Assembly (NCBI RefSeq): GCF_002897035.1
Contig: NZ_BAUX01000011.1
Location: 62,001 to 126,000, forward strand
Direction of reading: 5' to 3'
From: Methylopila sp. Yamaguchi
GTDB taxonomy: Bacteria; Pseudomonadota; Alphaproteobacteria; Rhizobiales; Methylopilaceae
Length of the DNA stretch: 64,000 bases
The notes below the pieces were generated by a model that searched no databases, had not been told where the DNA came from, and saw only the letters and a program-made list of their open reading frames with translations. Below are positions 19,951 through 28,235 of the stretch, piece by piece (within the stretch, counting starts at the first letter, position 1; each line of letters starts with the position of its first letter). The position numbers were made by a program, and so were the translations under genes.

Positions 19951-20946
19951 TCAGTGGGGGACAGTGACGACAATTTTCCCGAACTGCTGGTTCGACTCCA
20001 TGTAACGGTGCGCCTCGACGATTTCGTCGAGCGGGAAGGTCTTTGCGATGATGGGCTTCAGGCGCCCGTGGGCGAGGCCATTTTGGATGAAAGCCGATGC
20101 GCGGGCCATCCGCTCTTCGTCCCGGACGAACTCGAACAGCGTGTAGCCACGCATCGTCAGCGCCTTCTGCAGGGCCGCGATGACCGGGAATGGCGTGGGA
20201 GCTGCGGCGAGAGCGCCGTAAACGACGAGGACGCCGTGATGGCTCATCGCCTCGGCGAGCGTTTCGACTTGAGGTCCGCCGACCGGGTCGAACACGAGGC
20301 GCGCGCCCTTGCCGCCGGTTGCGCGGTTGACCGCGGCCACCAGGTCCTGCTCGGACGTGACGATGACATGCGCCGCGCCGGCGCCTTCCAACGCCGCCGC
20401 CTTGTCGCGCGTCCGGGTCGTCGCGATCGAGATCGCGCCGACGCTGTTCGCGACCTGGATCGCCGCGAGGCCGACGCTCGAGGACGCCGCCGGAATGACG
20501 ACCGCGTCGCCCTCCCCGAGGCGACCGATGTCGATGAGCGCGCCCCACGCCGTTAGGTAGGCCATCCAGATCGCGGCCGACTCGATCGGCGAGGCCCCGG
20601 TCGGGCGCCGCAGGACGCTGTAAGCCGGCACGATGGCCGTGTCGGCGTAGACTCCGTAATCGTTCATGGAGAAAGCCGGGATGACGCTGACGGGATCGCC
20701 CGGCGCGAAACCATCGACCTCGTCTCCGACAGATTCGACCGTCGCGGAGGCTTCGTAGCCGAGGCGCGCCGGCAACCGCGGCGTTTCGAGGTAGGCGCCC
20801 GATCGGAACATCGCTTCGGCGCGATTGAGCCCGATCGCCTCGATGCGCACGCGGAGCTCCGCTCGTCCCGGATCGCCGACCGGGAGGTCGTCGAACTGCA
20901 TCACCTCCGGTCCGCCAGTGCGATGAAACCTGACCACCCGCGTCAT
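19951..20946 (-). CDS. Zinc-independent quinone oxidoreductase / medium-chain dehydrogenase
   Basis: 331 residues. An N-terminal GroES-like domain (RVRIEAIGLNRAEAMFRSG, LGYEASATVESVG) is followed by a Rossmann domain with the AASSSVGLAAIQVA nucleotide-binding turn. The zinc-ligand residues of alcohol dehydrogenases are missing, which points to a QOR-type NADPH reductase of quinones or enones. The ATG at 20946 follows a GGAAGGA ribosome site. It heads a probable operon with the DJ-1 and UvrA-like genes. Two FNR-like palindromes lie 250 and 420 bases upstream. Confidence 0.9.
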   Translation of the reverse strand: MTRVVRFHRTGGPEVMQFDDLPVGDPGRAELRVRIEAIGLNRAEAMFRSGAYLETPRLPARLGYEASATVESVGDEVDGFAPGDPVSVIPAFSMNDYGVYADTAIVPAYSVLRRPTGASPIESAAIWMAYLTAWGALIDIGRLGEGDAVVIPAASSSVGLAAIQVANSVGAISIATTRTRDKAAALEGAGAAHVIVTSEQDLVAAVNRATGGKGARLVFDPVGGPQVETLAEAMSHHGVLVVYGALAAAPTPFPVIAALQKALTMRGYTLFEFVRDEERMARASAFIQNGLAHGRLKPIIAKTFPLDEIVEAHRYMESNQQFGKIVVTVPH

Positions 20947-21199
20947 GGCGACGTGTCCTTCCCTGGCGACACCGAGCGACCGAGTGCGCTCCACACGTGC
21001 CAAAGCGCGCCCCGCCCGCGCCGGAATAGCTACCACCGCTTCCGGCCGATCGCGCCGCGCGTCCTCCCCGTCTGCCCATCAGCTCGATGTCTGCACGGGT
21101 GGAAGCGGCCGCGAACTGCGGTCCGCTGAGATTTGAACCGGCGCCGAGACCTCGCGATGTCGCCCCTACGCATCAGGTCTCAGGCACGAGCACGCAGCC

Positions 21200-21213
21200 C
21201 TGACGATCGTCAA
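21200..21213. promoter_or_regulatory. FNR/FixK-like palindrome
   Basis: CTGACGATCGTCAA fits TTGA-N6-TCAA with one mismatch in the left arm. It is in the gap between the divergent quinone oxidoreductase and thioredoxin genes. It is one of a family of near-identical sites between 21 and 29 kb. Confidence 0.55.
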
Positions 21214-21366
21214 TTCTTCAGACCTTCTTTCGATGCTCGCGGTCGGGCTGAGGGTGCAAGCGTCGATGCGTAATCTTCGCTGCGACGCGTATCTGGCGAC
21301 GACGTGCGGCCAGTGGTCGTCGCGCCAAGGACGACGAACCGGCGGGGATCCGGTCGCGCTCGGTTC

Positions 21367-21380
21367 CTGACGCTCGTCAA
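21367..21380. promoter_or_regulatory. FNR/FixK-like palindrome
   Basis: CTGACGCTCGTCAA: the TGAC and GTCA arms are intact, with a different four-base centre (GCTC) from most of the other copies. The thioredoxin start is about 300 bases downstream, so it would drive a long leader or an unrecognised transcript. Confidence 0.45.
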
Positions 21381-21672
21381 TGCCGGCCCGGCGTCAGTTC
21401 GGTACAAGGCGCTGCAGATTGCCGGCTCAACCGGCCGCCCGATCGATACGACCGCGCTGCGTCCGTTCGGTCCGGGATGATCCGGTGATGCGGCGGGCGA
21501 GGTGATCGTGGCGGCCGGGACCTTGCCTGCCTTCTCGGCCATCACGGAAGGGATCGCGCGCCGGAGCCAGATTTCATCGAGACGCCTGGCGGCGCCTCTC
21601 GGCAGAGGTCCGCCAAATACAGCGCACGGCTGCGAATGCCCCAGCCCGCCGCGGCGTGGCAAGGAGACCCAG

Positions 21673-22152
21673 ATGTCCGACTCGACCGGCGACCGCCAGC
21701 CCGAAGCATCTTCAGAGATGGTGTTCGTCGCCTGTCCGGTCGATGCATCCGTGAACCGCGTCCCCCGCGCGAAACTCGACCGCGGCCCGAAATGCGGGAC
21801 GTGTCATGCCCCCCTTTTCGTGGGGAAGGTCGTCGATCTCACCGGCGCCATCTTCGATGCGCACGCGCTCAGGAGCGACCTTCCGGTCGTGATCGACTTC
21901 TGGGCGGAATGGTGCGGTCCATGCCGGATGATGACGCCCAATTTCGAGAGGGCGGCGCCGCGGCTGGAGCCGCGGGTGCGGCTCGGCAAGCTCGACACCG
22001 AGGCGGAGCCCGCCATTGCGGGGCGCTACGGGATCCGCAGCATTCCGAGCATGATCATGATCAGGAAAGGCGAGGAGATCGCTCGCACGTCAGGCGCTAT
22101 GCCGACGGCCGCGATCGTCGATTGGGTCGAGCAGGCGCTGAAGCGGACCTGA
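21673..22152 (+). CDS. Thioredoxin 2 (TrxC-like)
   Basis: 159 residues from an ATG behind AAGGAGA. An N-terminal zinc-finger-like extension is followed by a thioredoxin fold with the active site WCGPC (Cys81, Cys84) and the cis-proline loop IRSIPSMIMI. In E. coli TrxC the extension has two CxxC pairs. Here the second is present (CGTC, 41-44) but the first is reduced to a single Cys21 (ACPVDA), so normal zinc binding is doubtful. It reduces protein disulfides in the cytoplasm under oxidative stress. Confidence 0.93.
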   Translation: MSDSTGDRQPEASSEMVFVACPVDASVNRVPRAKLDRGPKCGTCHAPLFVGKVVDLTGAIFDAHALRSDLPVVIDFWAEWCGPCRMMTPNFERAAPRLEPRVRLGKLDTEAEPAIAGRYGIRSIPSMIMIRKGEEIARTSGAMPTAAIVDWVEQALKRT

Positions 22153-22297
22153 CGGCCCCCCTGCACGCTCTGTGCCGGTGGCGAAAGCGGCAAGCGCCGC
22201 TCTGGGTCATTCGCGTCCGTCGATCTGCCGAGCACGGATGCGCGCGCCCAAGGAAAGCGCTTGCGGCTCGATCGTCGCCGATTGGCGGCGGCCCGCC

Positions 22298-22311
22298 CTG
22301 ACGACCGTCAA
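22298..22311 (+). promoter_or_regulatory. FNR/FixK-like palindrome upstream of the histone-fold gene
   Basis: CTGACGACCGTCAA, centre at 22304.5, is 60 bases before the ATG of the histone-fold gene. TACATG at 22332-22337 lies where a -10 element would be if the site acts from -41.5, giving a short leader that includes the AGGGAGG ribosome site. Confidence 0.6.
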
Positions 22312-22364
22312 GGCCGGGCGGGGCTGCGTCGTACATGTTCGACTGTCCAGCAGGGAGGTCCGCC

Positions 22365-22808
22365 ATGGCGACCATTCATCGACTCGAGAAGATGTTTCGG
22401 CGGGCGGGCGATCTCGCCCTCGACAAGAGCGATCTCGAACGGCTCGAGAACTTCCTTCGCCGCAAGGTCCAGGACCTCGTCCTTCGCGGCGAGGCGAACG
22501 CCAAGGCCAACGGCCGCGATGTGGTCGAGCCCTGGGATCTCCCCGTCACCAAGGGGCTCCAAGAGACGATTCACCGGTTCCGGCAGATCGACGCCGAACT
22601 GCAGCTCACGGACTACCTTAGCGGGCTGACAGCGTTGCCGCCAACCGATCTGGCTATCGGCGACAATACCGGGGCCCGGTTGCCTGAACTTGCTGGAGGA
22701 TTGTGCCTCGCCCTCGCGGAAACGTTCAGGATCACCGACCCGGATCTCAGAAATCCGGCCGCCAGGGATTGGGACCGGGCGTATCGTTTGTTCGACGTGC
22801 TCCTCTAG
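22365..22808 (+). CDS. DUF1931 family histone-fold protein
   Basis: 147 residues from the ATG at 22365 with AGGGAGG 7 bases upstream. The N-terminal half reads like a histone-fold helix set (MATIHRLEKMFRRAGDLALDKSDLERLENFL, here quoted in parts: KMFRRAGDLALDKSD, ANAKANGRDVVEPWDLPVTK), and the second half (IDAELQLTDYLSGLTALP onward) repeats a similar pattern, as in the pseudodimer of the DUF1931 family whose Aquifex member has a histone fold. DNA binding is a reasonable inference but unproven for this family. An FNR-like site lies immediately upstream. Confidence 0.82.
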   Translation: MATIHRLEKMFRRAGDLALDKSDLERLENFLRRKVQDLVLRGEANAKANGRDVVEPWDLPVTKGLQETIHRFRQIDAELQLTDYLSGLTALPPTDLAIGDNTGARLPELAGGLCLALAETFRITDPDLRNPAARDWDRAYRLFDVLL

Positions 22809-22883
22809 CGGCGGACTGTCGCTCCACAGGAAACGATTGGGCCGAAGCCGATCGACGGGTGAATGCCTGCTTCGCCCCGCCGC

Positions 22884-23888
22884 CTAGCGTAGGTTGCCCG
22901 CATTGAGAGGTGGCGCGCCGCCGCCTTTCCCCAGGCGCGGGAGCACCTCTCGGCCGATCTCCTCCAGCACCTCGCCGGCATCGCGTCGTCCATACTTGAG
23001 GTTGAGGATGACGTGATTGACGCCGACGCCGGCGAGTTCATTCAGGAAGGCGAGCATGAAGTTGCGGCCGGCCCGGAACCCGAGATGAATCGCCCGGGGG
23101 GGCTCCGCGGGTTCGTCGGCTAGGTCGACATAGAGCGACTGCACGAAGGGCTTGAACACGCCTGGCGACCTAACCTCCACGGTTGAGCGCCATTTCGCGA
23201 CCAGCTCCGCCTGCTGCGCGAGACCACGTGGATAGGTGATCCAACCGTCCGCATTCTCGGCGATCCACTCAAAGCTTTGGCGGCTCGAACCGGTGATCAG
23301 GATCGGCAGGCGAGCGACAGGTTTGGGCACGAGGTCCGCCGTCCCCGTCAGCGCGCCATAGCTCGACTGGATGCGGGGGAATTCCTCCGTGAGGACCCTG
23401 CGGATCGTCGACAGGTTGTCGCGAAAGAGGACGTCGCGCCGATCCCAGTCGACGCCGAACGCCGGAAACTCGACCGGGCGGTCGCCGGAGGCGACCCCGA
23501 GGACGAACCGGCCGCCGGTCAGCTGGTCGACCGATGCGGACGCCTTCGCGGTGTGGAGCGGGTGGCGCAAGGGAAGAATGATCGATCCGGTCGCAAGCGC
23601 GATCGTCGAGGTGTGCGCAGCGATCCAACCCAGCCACACCCAGGGATCGAAGATCTGGCCCAGATCTCCGAAACTCGGATCCCGCAGAGGCACGTCTCGT
23701 GTCCAGAGGCCTGCGAAGCCGAGCTCCTCGGCGCGCCGAGCGAGCCGCGGCTGATCGCGCATGCTGGGCTCGTCCCTTTCGAAAGCCTCGATAGGGAAGA
23801 ACACTCCGAGCGATAGTCGGCCAGGCGAGAACATGCGCCCAAAACCGGGGGAATCACTTGTGGACGCAGCTTTGTTTGCTTTCAGCAT
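22884..23888 (-). CDS. LLM class flavin-dependent oxidoreductase
   Basis: 334 residues in a luciferase-like TIM-barrel. LSLGVFFPIEAFERD near the start, ATGSIILPLRHPLHTAKA, and GRFVLGVASGDRPVEFPAFGVD are LLM motifs. FMN or F420 with an unknown substrate is expected. The ATG at 23888 lacks a ribosome site, and so does a second ATG at 23834. The FNR-like box and a CAGAAT hexamer upstream place the transcription start at about 23889, so the message may be leaderless. It is convergent with the histone-fold gene. Confidence 0.88.
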   Translation of the reverse strand: MLKANKAASTSDSPGFGRMFSPGRLSLGVFFPIEAFERDEPSMRDQPRLARRAEELGFAGLWTRDVPLRDPSFGDLGQIFDPWVWLGWIAAHTSTIALATGSIILPLRHPLHTAKASASVDQLTGGRFVLGVASGDRPVEFPAFGVDWDRRDVLFRDNLSTIRRVLTEEFPRIQSSYGALTGTADLVPKPVARLPILITGSSRQSFEWIAENADGWITYPRGLAQQAELVAKWRSTVEVRSPGVFKPFVQSLYVDLADEPAEPPRAIHLGFRAGRNFMLAFLNELAGVGVNHVILNLKYGRRDAGEVLEEIGREVLPRLGKGGGAPPLNAGNLR

Positions 23889-23923
23889 GATGCATCATTC
23901 TGGTTGGGCCGGGCATCGACGCC

Positions 23924-23937
23924 ATGACGATCGTCAG
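23924..23937 (-). promoter_or_regulatory. FNR/FixK-like palindrome upstream of the LLM oxidoreductase
   Basis: On the minus strand the site reads CTGACGATCGTCAT, centre 23930.5, exactly 42.5 bases before the ATG at 23888. CAGAAT (23902-23897 on the minus strand) lies where a -10 element should be. The same geometry is found at 24994-25007. Confidence 0.62.
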
Positions 23938-24508
23938 TTGTTTGACGGGATGGGAAGCTGCGACATCAGCCTCGTGCGAGGTCCGCAGGGTCTGATCACC
24001 GACACGCGATAGCCGCGTGCGGCCATCGCGGCGACCCGAGCCAAGCGCCCAAGTGTGGAAGCCGCTGAGCGCGCGGTCCGCCCACGAAGGGCCTCGAAGC
24101 TCGGGCGAACGGATTCGTGCGGGAGGCTGGATTCCCGGCGGGAGCTCGGCCACCGCCAGAAACCCAGTTTGGGGCCATGTGCGGACGCCAAGCCTCTCCC
24201 CGACATGCCCCCGTGTAGCTCCACAGCCCGCGGGGCTGACACCCAACCGTCGCCCCATCGCCGTGTTGGTCTCGCCCTCAGCCGACCGCTCAGCCTCAGC
24301 GGCGCGCCCGGCCTCGATCTGCTCATGAGCGACGGCCAACGACGAGGACACGGCGGTGGACGTCGCGCGGGCTTTCATCGCCCGCACAGCAAGTTCGACC
24401 TCGCCCGCGGTGTTGTCTTCGCGTTCTCGATCACGTTCGTGATCGCATCTGCGCCGTACTCGACGCCGAGACTATGTCGATCAGCCCAAAAGAGGTTTCC
24501 CTCGTATC
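23938..24508. other. Intergenic region without a recognisable gene
   Basis: These 570 bases hold open frames on both strands, but none shows a known motif, a good ribosome site or consistent third-position GC. The minus strand has an Ala/Glu-rich stretch around 24230-24400 that might be decayed coding sequence. Nothing is called. Confidence 0.4.
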
Positions 24509-24958
24509 TCACCCGACCGCGCTCCGGGCGGCCGCAAGGTGGCGTGCGATCTCCTCGACCCGGAGCCCAATCAGATCCTTGGCGATCGATCGCGATTGCA
24601 GCCTGATCTGAACAGGCAGCGCTTCGCGCAGGAACGCTAGGAAAGCCGGCGGCGACACGATCGTCAGCTGATGCGCCCAATGCGCCGCGTTGATCTCGAC
24701 GAGCGCGGCGGCGATCTCATCCGCAAAGCGTTCCTTAGCCAGGCGATGCCAGTCCGTCTGCTCCATGGCGCTGCGTTGACGCCCGACGCTTTGAAAGGTG
24801 CGGCCGGGACGGTCGGCGCCCTGTTGGCCGGTGGGTGGATTGTCGGGCGCCTGAAACACGCTGCGCAGTTGCAGGCGCGGTCGCAGCAACGAGCCGAAAT
24901 CGTCGAAAAGCAGGGCTTTTCGGCTGTCACAGACCAGGATCGTTTTGCCTTTTCTCAT
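24509..24958 (-). CDS. Host-attachment (Host_attach / baeRF-type) family protein
   Basis: 149 residues from the second of two adjacent ATGs (24961 and 24958). The N-terminal strand KTILVCDSRKALLFDD and the C-terminal half (HQLTIVSPPAFLAFLREALP, then KDLIGLRVEEIARHL) match the family first described as required for attachment to host cells, which has an archaeal release-factor-like fold. Molecular function is unknown. There is no ribosome site. An FNR-like box lies 42.5 bases upstream of the second ATG with CACAAT between, so a leaderless message is likely. Confidence 0.78.
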   Translation of the reverse strand: MRKGKTILVCDSRKALLFDDFGSLLRPRLQLRSVFQAPDNPPTGQQGADRPGRTFQSVGRQRSAMEQTDWHRLAKERFADEIAAALVEINAAHWAHQLTIVSPPAFLAFLREALPVQIRLQSRSIAKDLIGLRVEEIARHLAAARSAVG

Positions 24959-24993
24959 CATGGGCGATTGTGATGCGACCCTGCGGATCCGCT

Positions 24994-25007
24994 TTGACGA
25001 TCGTCAG
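24994..25007. promoter_or_regulatory. FNR/FixK-like palindrome between two divergent stress genes
   Basis: TTGACGATCGTCAG, the best match to TTGA-N6-TCAA among the set, centre 25000.5. On the minus strand CACAAT (24972-24967) and the host-attachment gene start follow at the same distances as at the LLM gene. On the plus strand CAAAAT (25027-25032) lies at a similar distance before the gene at 25127. It may therefore work in both directions. Confidence 0.65.
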
Positions 25008-25126
25008 TTTTGCTCCGCCGAGTCGCCAAAATGGCCCGTCGCGCCCCACCGACGAGCTAGCTTTCTTTCGGCGAGCCTGCCCAGATAAGAGGCTGGCAAG
25101 CTGCACTTGAAAGGAAAGCGTCGCTG

Positions 25127-25621
25127 ATGAGTTTTCTTCCCCATGTGTCGGCGCTGACGCGCGAGCGGATCGCACGGGAGTTCGACGACCTTGGCCCCGA
25201 TGCCTGCATGATGGAAATCGTCGACGCCATGCGGCGCGACAATCCGGAGCTTTTGGAGATGGCGCAGAAATGCGCCGAGGATGTCGGCGAGGCTCCCAGG
25301 GTGATGGCCGGCTTCGGCATGTTCTACAAGGCGCTGGCGTTCGAGGCCGCGGTCGCGCTGGGACATCAGACGATGAGCGCGCTCCCGCGGGTCGCTCCCG
25401 AGACGCGGGAAAAGATCGTCCGAGAGATCGACGAGCATGGCGCCGAAGCGTTCACGGTCCGCTCCCTGGACAATCTCGAGAGGACCAATCCCGAACTGAT
25501 GCAGATGGCGCATCAGTTCGGGGCTCGGCACGCGGACTATCTTGGCGTCATGCAGGGCTTCGCCCTGATGCACCGGAGCCTCGTCGTCCAGTCCGGCGCC
25601 GACAAGTCCAAACTGCATTGA
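25127..25621 (+). CDS. Unknown protein made of two tandem copies of a 71-residue domain
   Basis: 164 residues, soluble, no signal peptide, ATG behind AAAGGAAAG. Residues 4-74 and 86-156 align without gaps at an offset of 82: LPHVSALTRERIAREFDDLG with LPRVAPETREKIVREIDEHG, then MRRDNPELLEMAQ with LERTNPELMQMAH, then VMAGFGMFYKAL with VMQGFALMHRSL. Each copy looks all-helical. I do not recognise the family. It sits behind an FNR-like box shared with the divergent host-attachment gene, so a stress or low-oxygen role is likely. Confidence 0.85.
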   Translation: MSFLPHVSALTRERIAREFDDLGPDACMMEIVDAMRRDNPELLEMAQKCAEDVGEAPRVMAGFGMFYKALAFEAAVALGHQTMSALPRVAPETREKIVREIDEHGAEAFTVRSLDNLERTNPELMQMAHQFGARHADYLGVMQGFALMHRSLVVQSGADKSKLH

Positions 25622-25675
25622 TCGTCGACCGTCGCCGGGCTTCGCGCCCGGCGGCGCGCGGCGCGAGGCGAGACG

Positions 25676-26134
25676 TCACGGCTTGTACTGGAACTCCGGC
25701 AACTTCCCGAGAGCCTCCTTCGAACCGCCGGCCAGCGTGATCTTGGCGCCGTCATCGCTGATGTTAAGGCTGGCGTAGGGCACCGCAACCAAGTGGCCAC
25801 CTAGGCCGAGGAAGCCGCCCACCTGAAGAACGGCGAACAGCTCCCGCTCTTTTGTGATGATGAGATCGTCCAGCGAGCCGATTTTTTCGCTCTTGTCGTT
25901 CTCGACCTTCGCGCCGATGAGCTTGGACGCCTGATAGCCTTGCCCGACGGTTTTTACGTCGACGACTACGAGACGAACGGCTTGGGCTTGGGCGGCGCCA
26001 ACCAACCCTGCAAACATTCCGGCCGCCGCCCACAGAACATAAGCTGAGGCGGCGCGGCGATTTAAGGCAGAAACGGGCGCAGAGACGCCGCATCTGGCTC
26101 GGCCGACATGTTGCGATTGCTTTGCGGATGCCAT
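25676..26134 (-). CDS. PRC-barrel domain protein, exported or membrane-anchored
   Basis: 152 residues. An N-terminal basic segment of about 27 residues leads to a hydrophobic segment (AASAYVLWAAAGMFAGLVGAAQAQA), a late signal peptide or anchor. The PRC-barrel follows: KLIGAKVENDKSEKIGSLDDLIITK and LGLGGHLVAVPYASL. Such proteins are common envelope stress proteins in Hyphomicrobiales. The ATG at 26134 has GAGAGGAGC upstream. An FNR-like box lies 78 bases before it. Confidence 0.88.
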   Translation of the reverse strand: MASAKQSQHVGRARCGVSAPVSALNRRAASAYVLWAAAGMFAGLVGAAQAQAVRLVVVDVKTVGQGYQASKLIGAKVENDKSEKIGSLDDLIITKERELFAVLQVGGFLGLGGHLVAVPYASLNISDDGAKITLAGGSKEALGKLPEFQYKP

Positions 26135-26205
26135 GGCATGCTCCTCTCTTTCAGGATCTAATCTGGCGGGTGGAGCGACAGTGACCCTTTGTGGGGGCCA
26201 TTGCG

Positions 26206-26219
26206 TTGACGACCGTCAG
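26206..26219 (-). promoter_or_regulatory. FNR/FixK-like palindrome upstream of the PRC-barrel gene
   Basis: TTGACGACCGTCAG (plus-strand reading), centre 26212.5. Acting from -41.5 it would give a transcript starting near 26171 with a 37-base leader. The rest of the 293-base gap to the antiporter holds an open frame ending at 26231 on the minus strand, with a thioredoxin-like FGVPQFSFDG piece that may be a remnant. Confidence 0.58.
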
Positions 26220-26427
26220 TTCCTCGAGGAAGAGCTATCGCGCCGCCGCCGGGAGGAGCCGATCGCTGGCCTCTTCAAGTCCGAACAGGCCTTTGGGCGC
26301 GCCGGTGAACTCGGCCGTCTCCGCCGCCGGACCCGCATTCGGCGGCACTCCGTCAAAAGAAAATTGCGGAACGCCAAAGCGAAGTTCGCGACTGACGCGC
26401 GCCTGAGCCTGTCTTTTGAAGATGAGT

Positions 26428-28134
26428 TCATATGCCGACGCGGTCGCGTAGCTCTGGGCTAAGTTCGGCCCGCATAGCGGTGACGACGCGCCCTGCTTCC
26501 TCCTGGGTCAGCCCGGAAAGCAGAAGGGTTTGGTCGGCGAGGCCGAGGCCGGCCGCCAGATTCTCGGGAAATACGACGCTTGCGCCAGCCTCGACGAAAT
26601 CTTCGACGCCACGATCGTCGTTGGTGCTGACGATGCACGCGACGGTCGGGTTCTGCCCTCGGGCGAAGGCCACGATGCGCTCGACGATCGGGCGATGGTC
26701 GAAGGTGACGATCACCAATCTGACGCTCGTGATGCCGGCCGCCGAGAGAATCCGGTGGTGGCCGGCGTCGCCGTGAACCACATTGTGGCCGAGGCGCTGA
26801 GCTTCCTTGAAGCGCGCATGGTCGGACTCGATCAGGATGTGCGGGAGCTTGGCGGCTTCCAGAGCCGTCGCCACCAGCCGGCCGACGCGGCCGCAGCCGC
26901 ACAGCAGGATATGTCGATCAAGTCCCGCGGCTTTAGCGCGTAGCTCCGTTTCTCCGGCGGTCATCCGCGCGCGCCAGCGCTCGGAAAACCGTGCGAACAT
27001 GGCGTTGCGCTGGATGAGCAACGGCGCGAGCCCCATGGTCAGCGCCAGAGCGATCAGCACGGGCTGGCCGATCGCTACGGGCATCAGCCCGGCCGCCATG
27101 GCCAGCGTCAACAGGAGCAGCCCGAACTCTCCGCCGTGACCGAGGATGACCGCCATCCGGAGCGAGGTCGCGAACGGACGGCCGAGCAGCGTGCAGACGG
27201 CGAGAACGACGATCGGCTTTCCGACAAGGAACACGGCCGCCCAGGCGAGAATGACTCCCGGATGCTCGAGGATCAGACTGGGATCGAGCGACATGCCGAT
27301 GGTGATGAAGAACAGCCCGACCAGCACATCGCGGAAGGGCCGGATGTCGTCCTCCACCCGATGACGGAAATCGCTCTCGCCGATCACCATGCCGGCGATG
27401 AAGGCGCCGACCGGCAGCGCGAGGCCGGCGAGATGAACAAGATACGCGGCGCCCAGAGCCGCAAGGAGCGCGGCGAGAAGAAACAGGTCGCTGGAGCGAG
27501 ATTTCACCACTCCGGCGAACAGCGCGCGCACCACCGGGCGTGAGATCATTGCGGCGGCGACGAGTGCGAGGGCGGCGAGCCCGAGATGCCGCAAGAGGTC
27601 GAGCGGCGCGACGGAGTCCTGTCTCGACCAGCTGTCGAGCAGCACGAGCAAGGGAATGGTCGCCAGGTCTTGGAACAGCAGGATGCTTATCGCGCCCCTG
27701 CCATGATGCGTACTGAGCTCGCCCTGTTCGGCGAGCTGCTTGGCGGCGATCGCGGTCGACGACATGGCAACTGCGCCGCCGAGCAGCACGCAAAGCCGCG
27801 GGTCGAGACCGAACACCCATAACGGCGCCGCCACCGCCGCCATTGTCGCGCCGACCTGCAGGCCGCCGGCGAGAAGCACGTCGTACCGCGCCGCGAGCAG
27901 CGTCGACGGCGAGAACTCCAGCCCCACCATGAACATCAGGAAGACGAGGCCGAGCTCGGCAAGGAAGCGCGTCTCGTCGCCCGCCGCGATCAGGTCAAGA
28001 GCATGCGGGCCGATCGCCACGCCGGCGACCAGATAGCCCATGACCGCGGGCGCCCCCCATGCCGCGAACAAGCCGACGGCGAGGGCCGAAGCGAGGACCA
28101 AGAGCAGGCTCTGGGTGAGCAGGGCGTCATTCAT
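26428..28134 (-). CDS. Cation:proton antiporter of the CPA2/Kef type with RCK domain
   Basis: 568 residues. Residues 1-385 form about twelve membrane helices with CPA2 motifs (GYLVAGVAIGPHALDLI, GLVFLMFMVGLEFSP, GALPVGAFIAGMVIGESDFR-like region). The C-terminus has an NAD-binding TrkA-N/RCK domain beginning HILLCGCGRVGRLVATALE. It is likely to exchange potassium or sodium for protons, protecting against electrophiles or pH stress. It starts 101 bases after the BON gene on the same strand, so it could share the FNR-like promoter at 28982. Confidence 0.92.
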   Translation of the reverse strand: MNDALLTQSLLLVLASALAVGLFAAWGAPAVMGYLVAGVAIGPHALDLIAAGDETRFLAELGLVFLMFMVGLEFSPSTLLAARYDVLLAGGLQVGATMAAVAAPLWVFGLDPRLCVLLGGAVAMSSTAIAAKQLAEQGELSTHHGRGAISILLFQDLATIPLLVLLDSWSRQDSVAPLDLLRHLGLAALALVAAAMISRPVVRALFAGVVKSRSSDLFLLAALLAALGAAYLVHLAGLALPVGAFIAGMVIGESDFRHRVEDDIRPFRDVLVGLFFITIGMSLDPSLILEHPGVILAWAAVFLVGKPIVVLAVCTLLGRPFATSLRMAVILGHGGEFGLLLLTLAMAAGLMPVAIGQPVLIALALTMGLAPLLIQRNAMFARFSERWRARMTAGETELRAKAAGLDRHILLCGCGRVGRLVATALEAAKLPHILIESDHARFKEAQRLGHNVVHGDAGHHRILSAAGITSVRLVIVTFDHRPIVERIVAFARGQNPTVACIVSTNDDRGVEDFVEAGASVVFPENLAAGLGLADQTLLLSGLTQEEAGRVVTAMRAELSPELRDRVGI

Positions 28135-28235
28135 GGCGGGTTGCGGTTCCCAGGCTGGCCGCCTGCGGCGTCAGCGGGTCAGACGTTCGGCCCGACGCAT
28201 CCGCCGGGCCGTCGCGAACCGAAGCCGCCTCAAGA

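Larger units (their letters stand above)
20947..21672. other. Intergenic region with two FNR-like palindromes
   Basis: About 725 bases between the divergent oxidoreductase and thioredoxin genes. Open frames on both strands have irregular codon use and no recognisable motifs, so no gene is called. The region holds CTGACGATCGTCAA at 21200 and CTGACGCTCGTCAA at 21367. TACAAG at 21403-21408 lies at a -10-like distance from the second site on the plus strand. Confidence 0.5.

Noticed and set aside
24653-24667. ACGATCGTCAG resembling the FNR-like box
   Set aside because: It is inside the host-attachment gene, where it encodes the LTIVS strand, and its left arm does not match TGAC.
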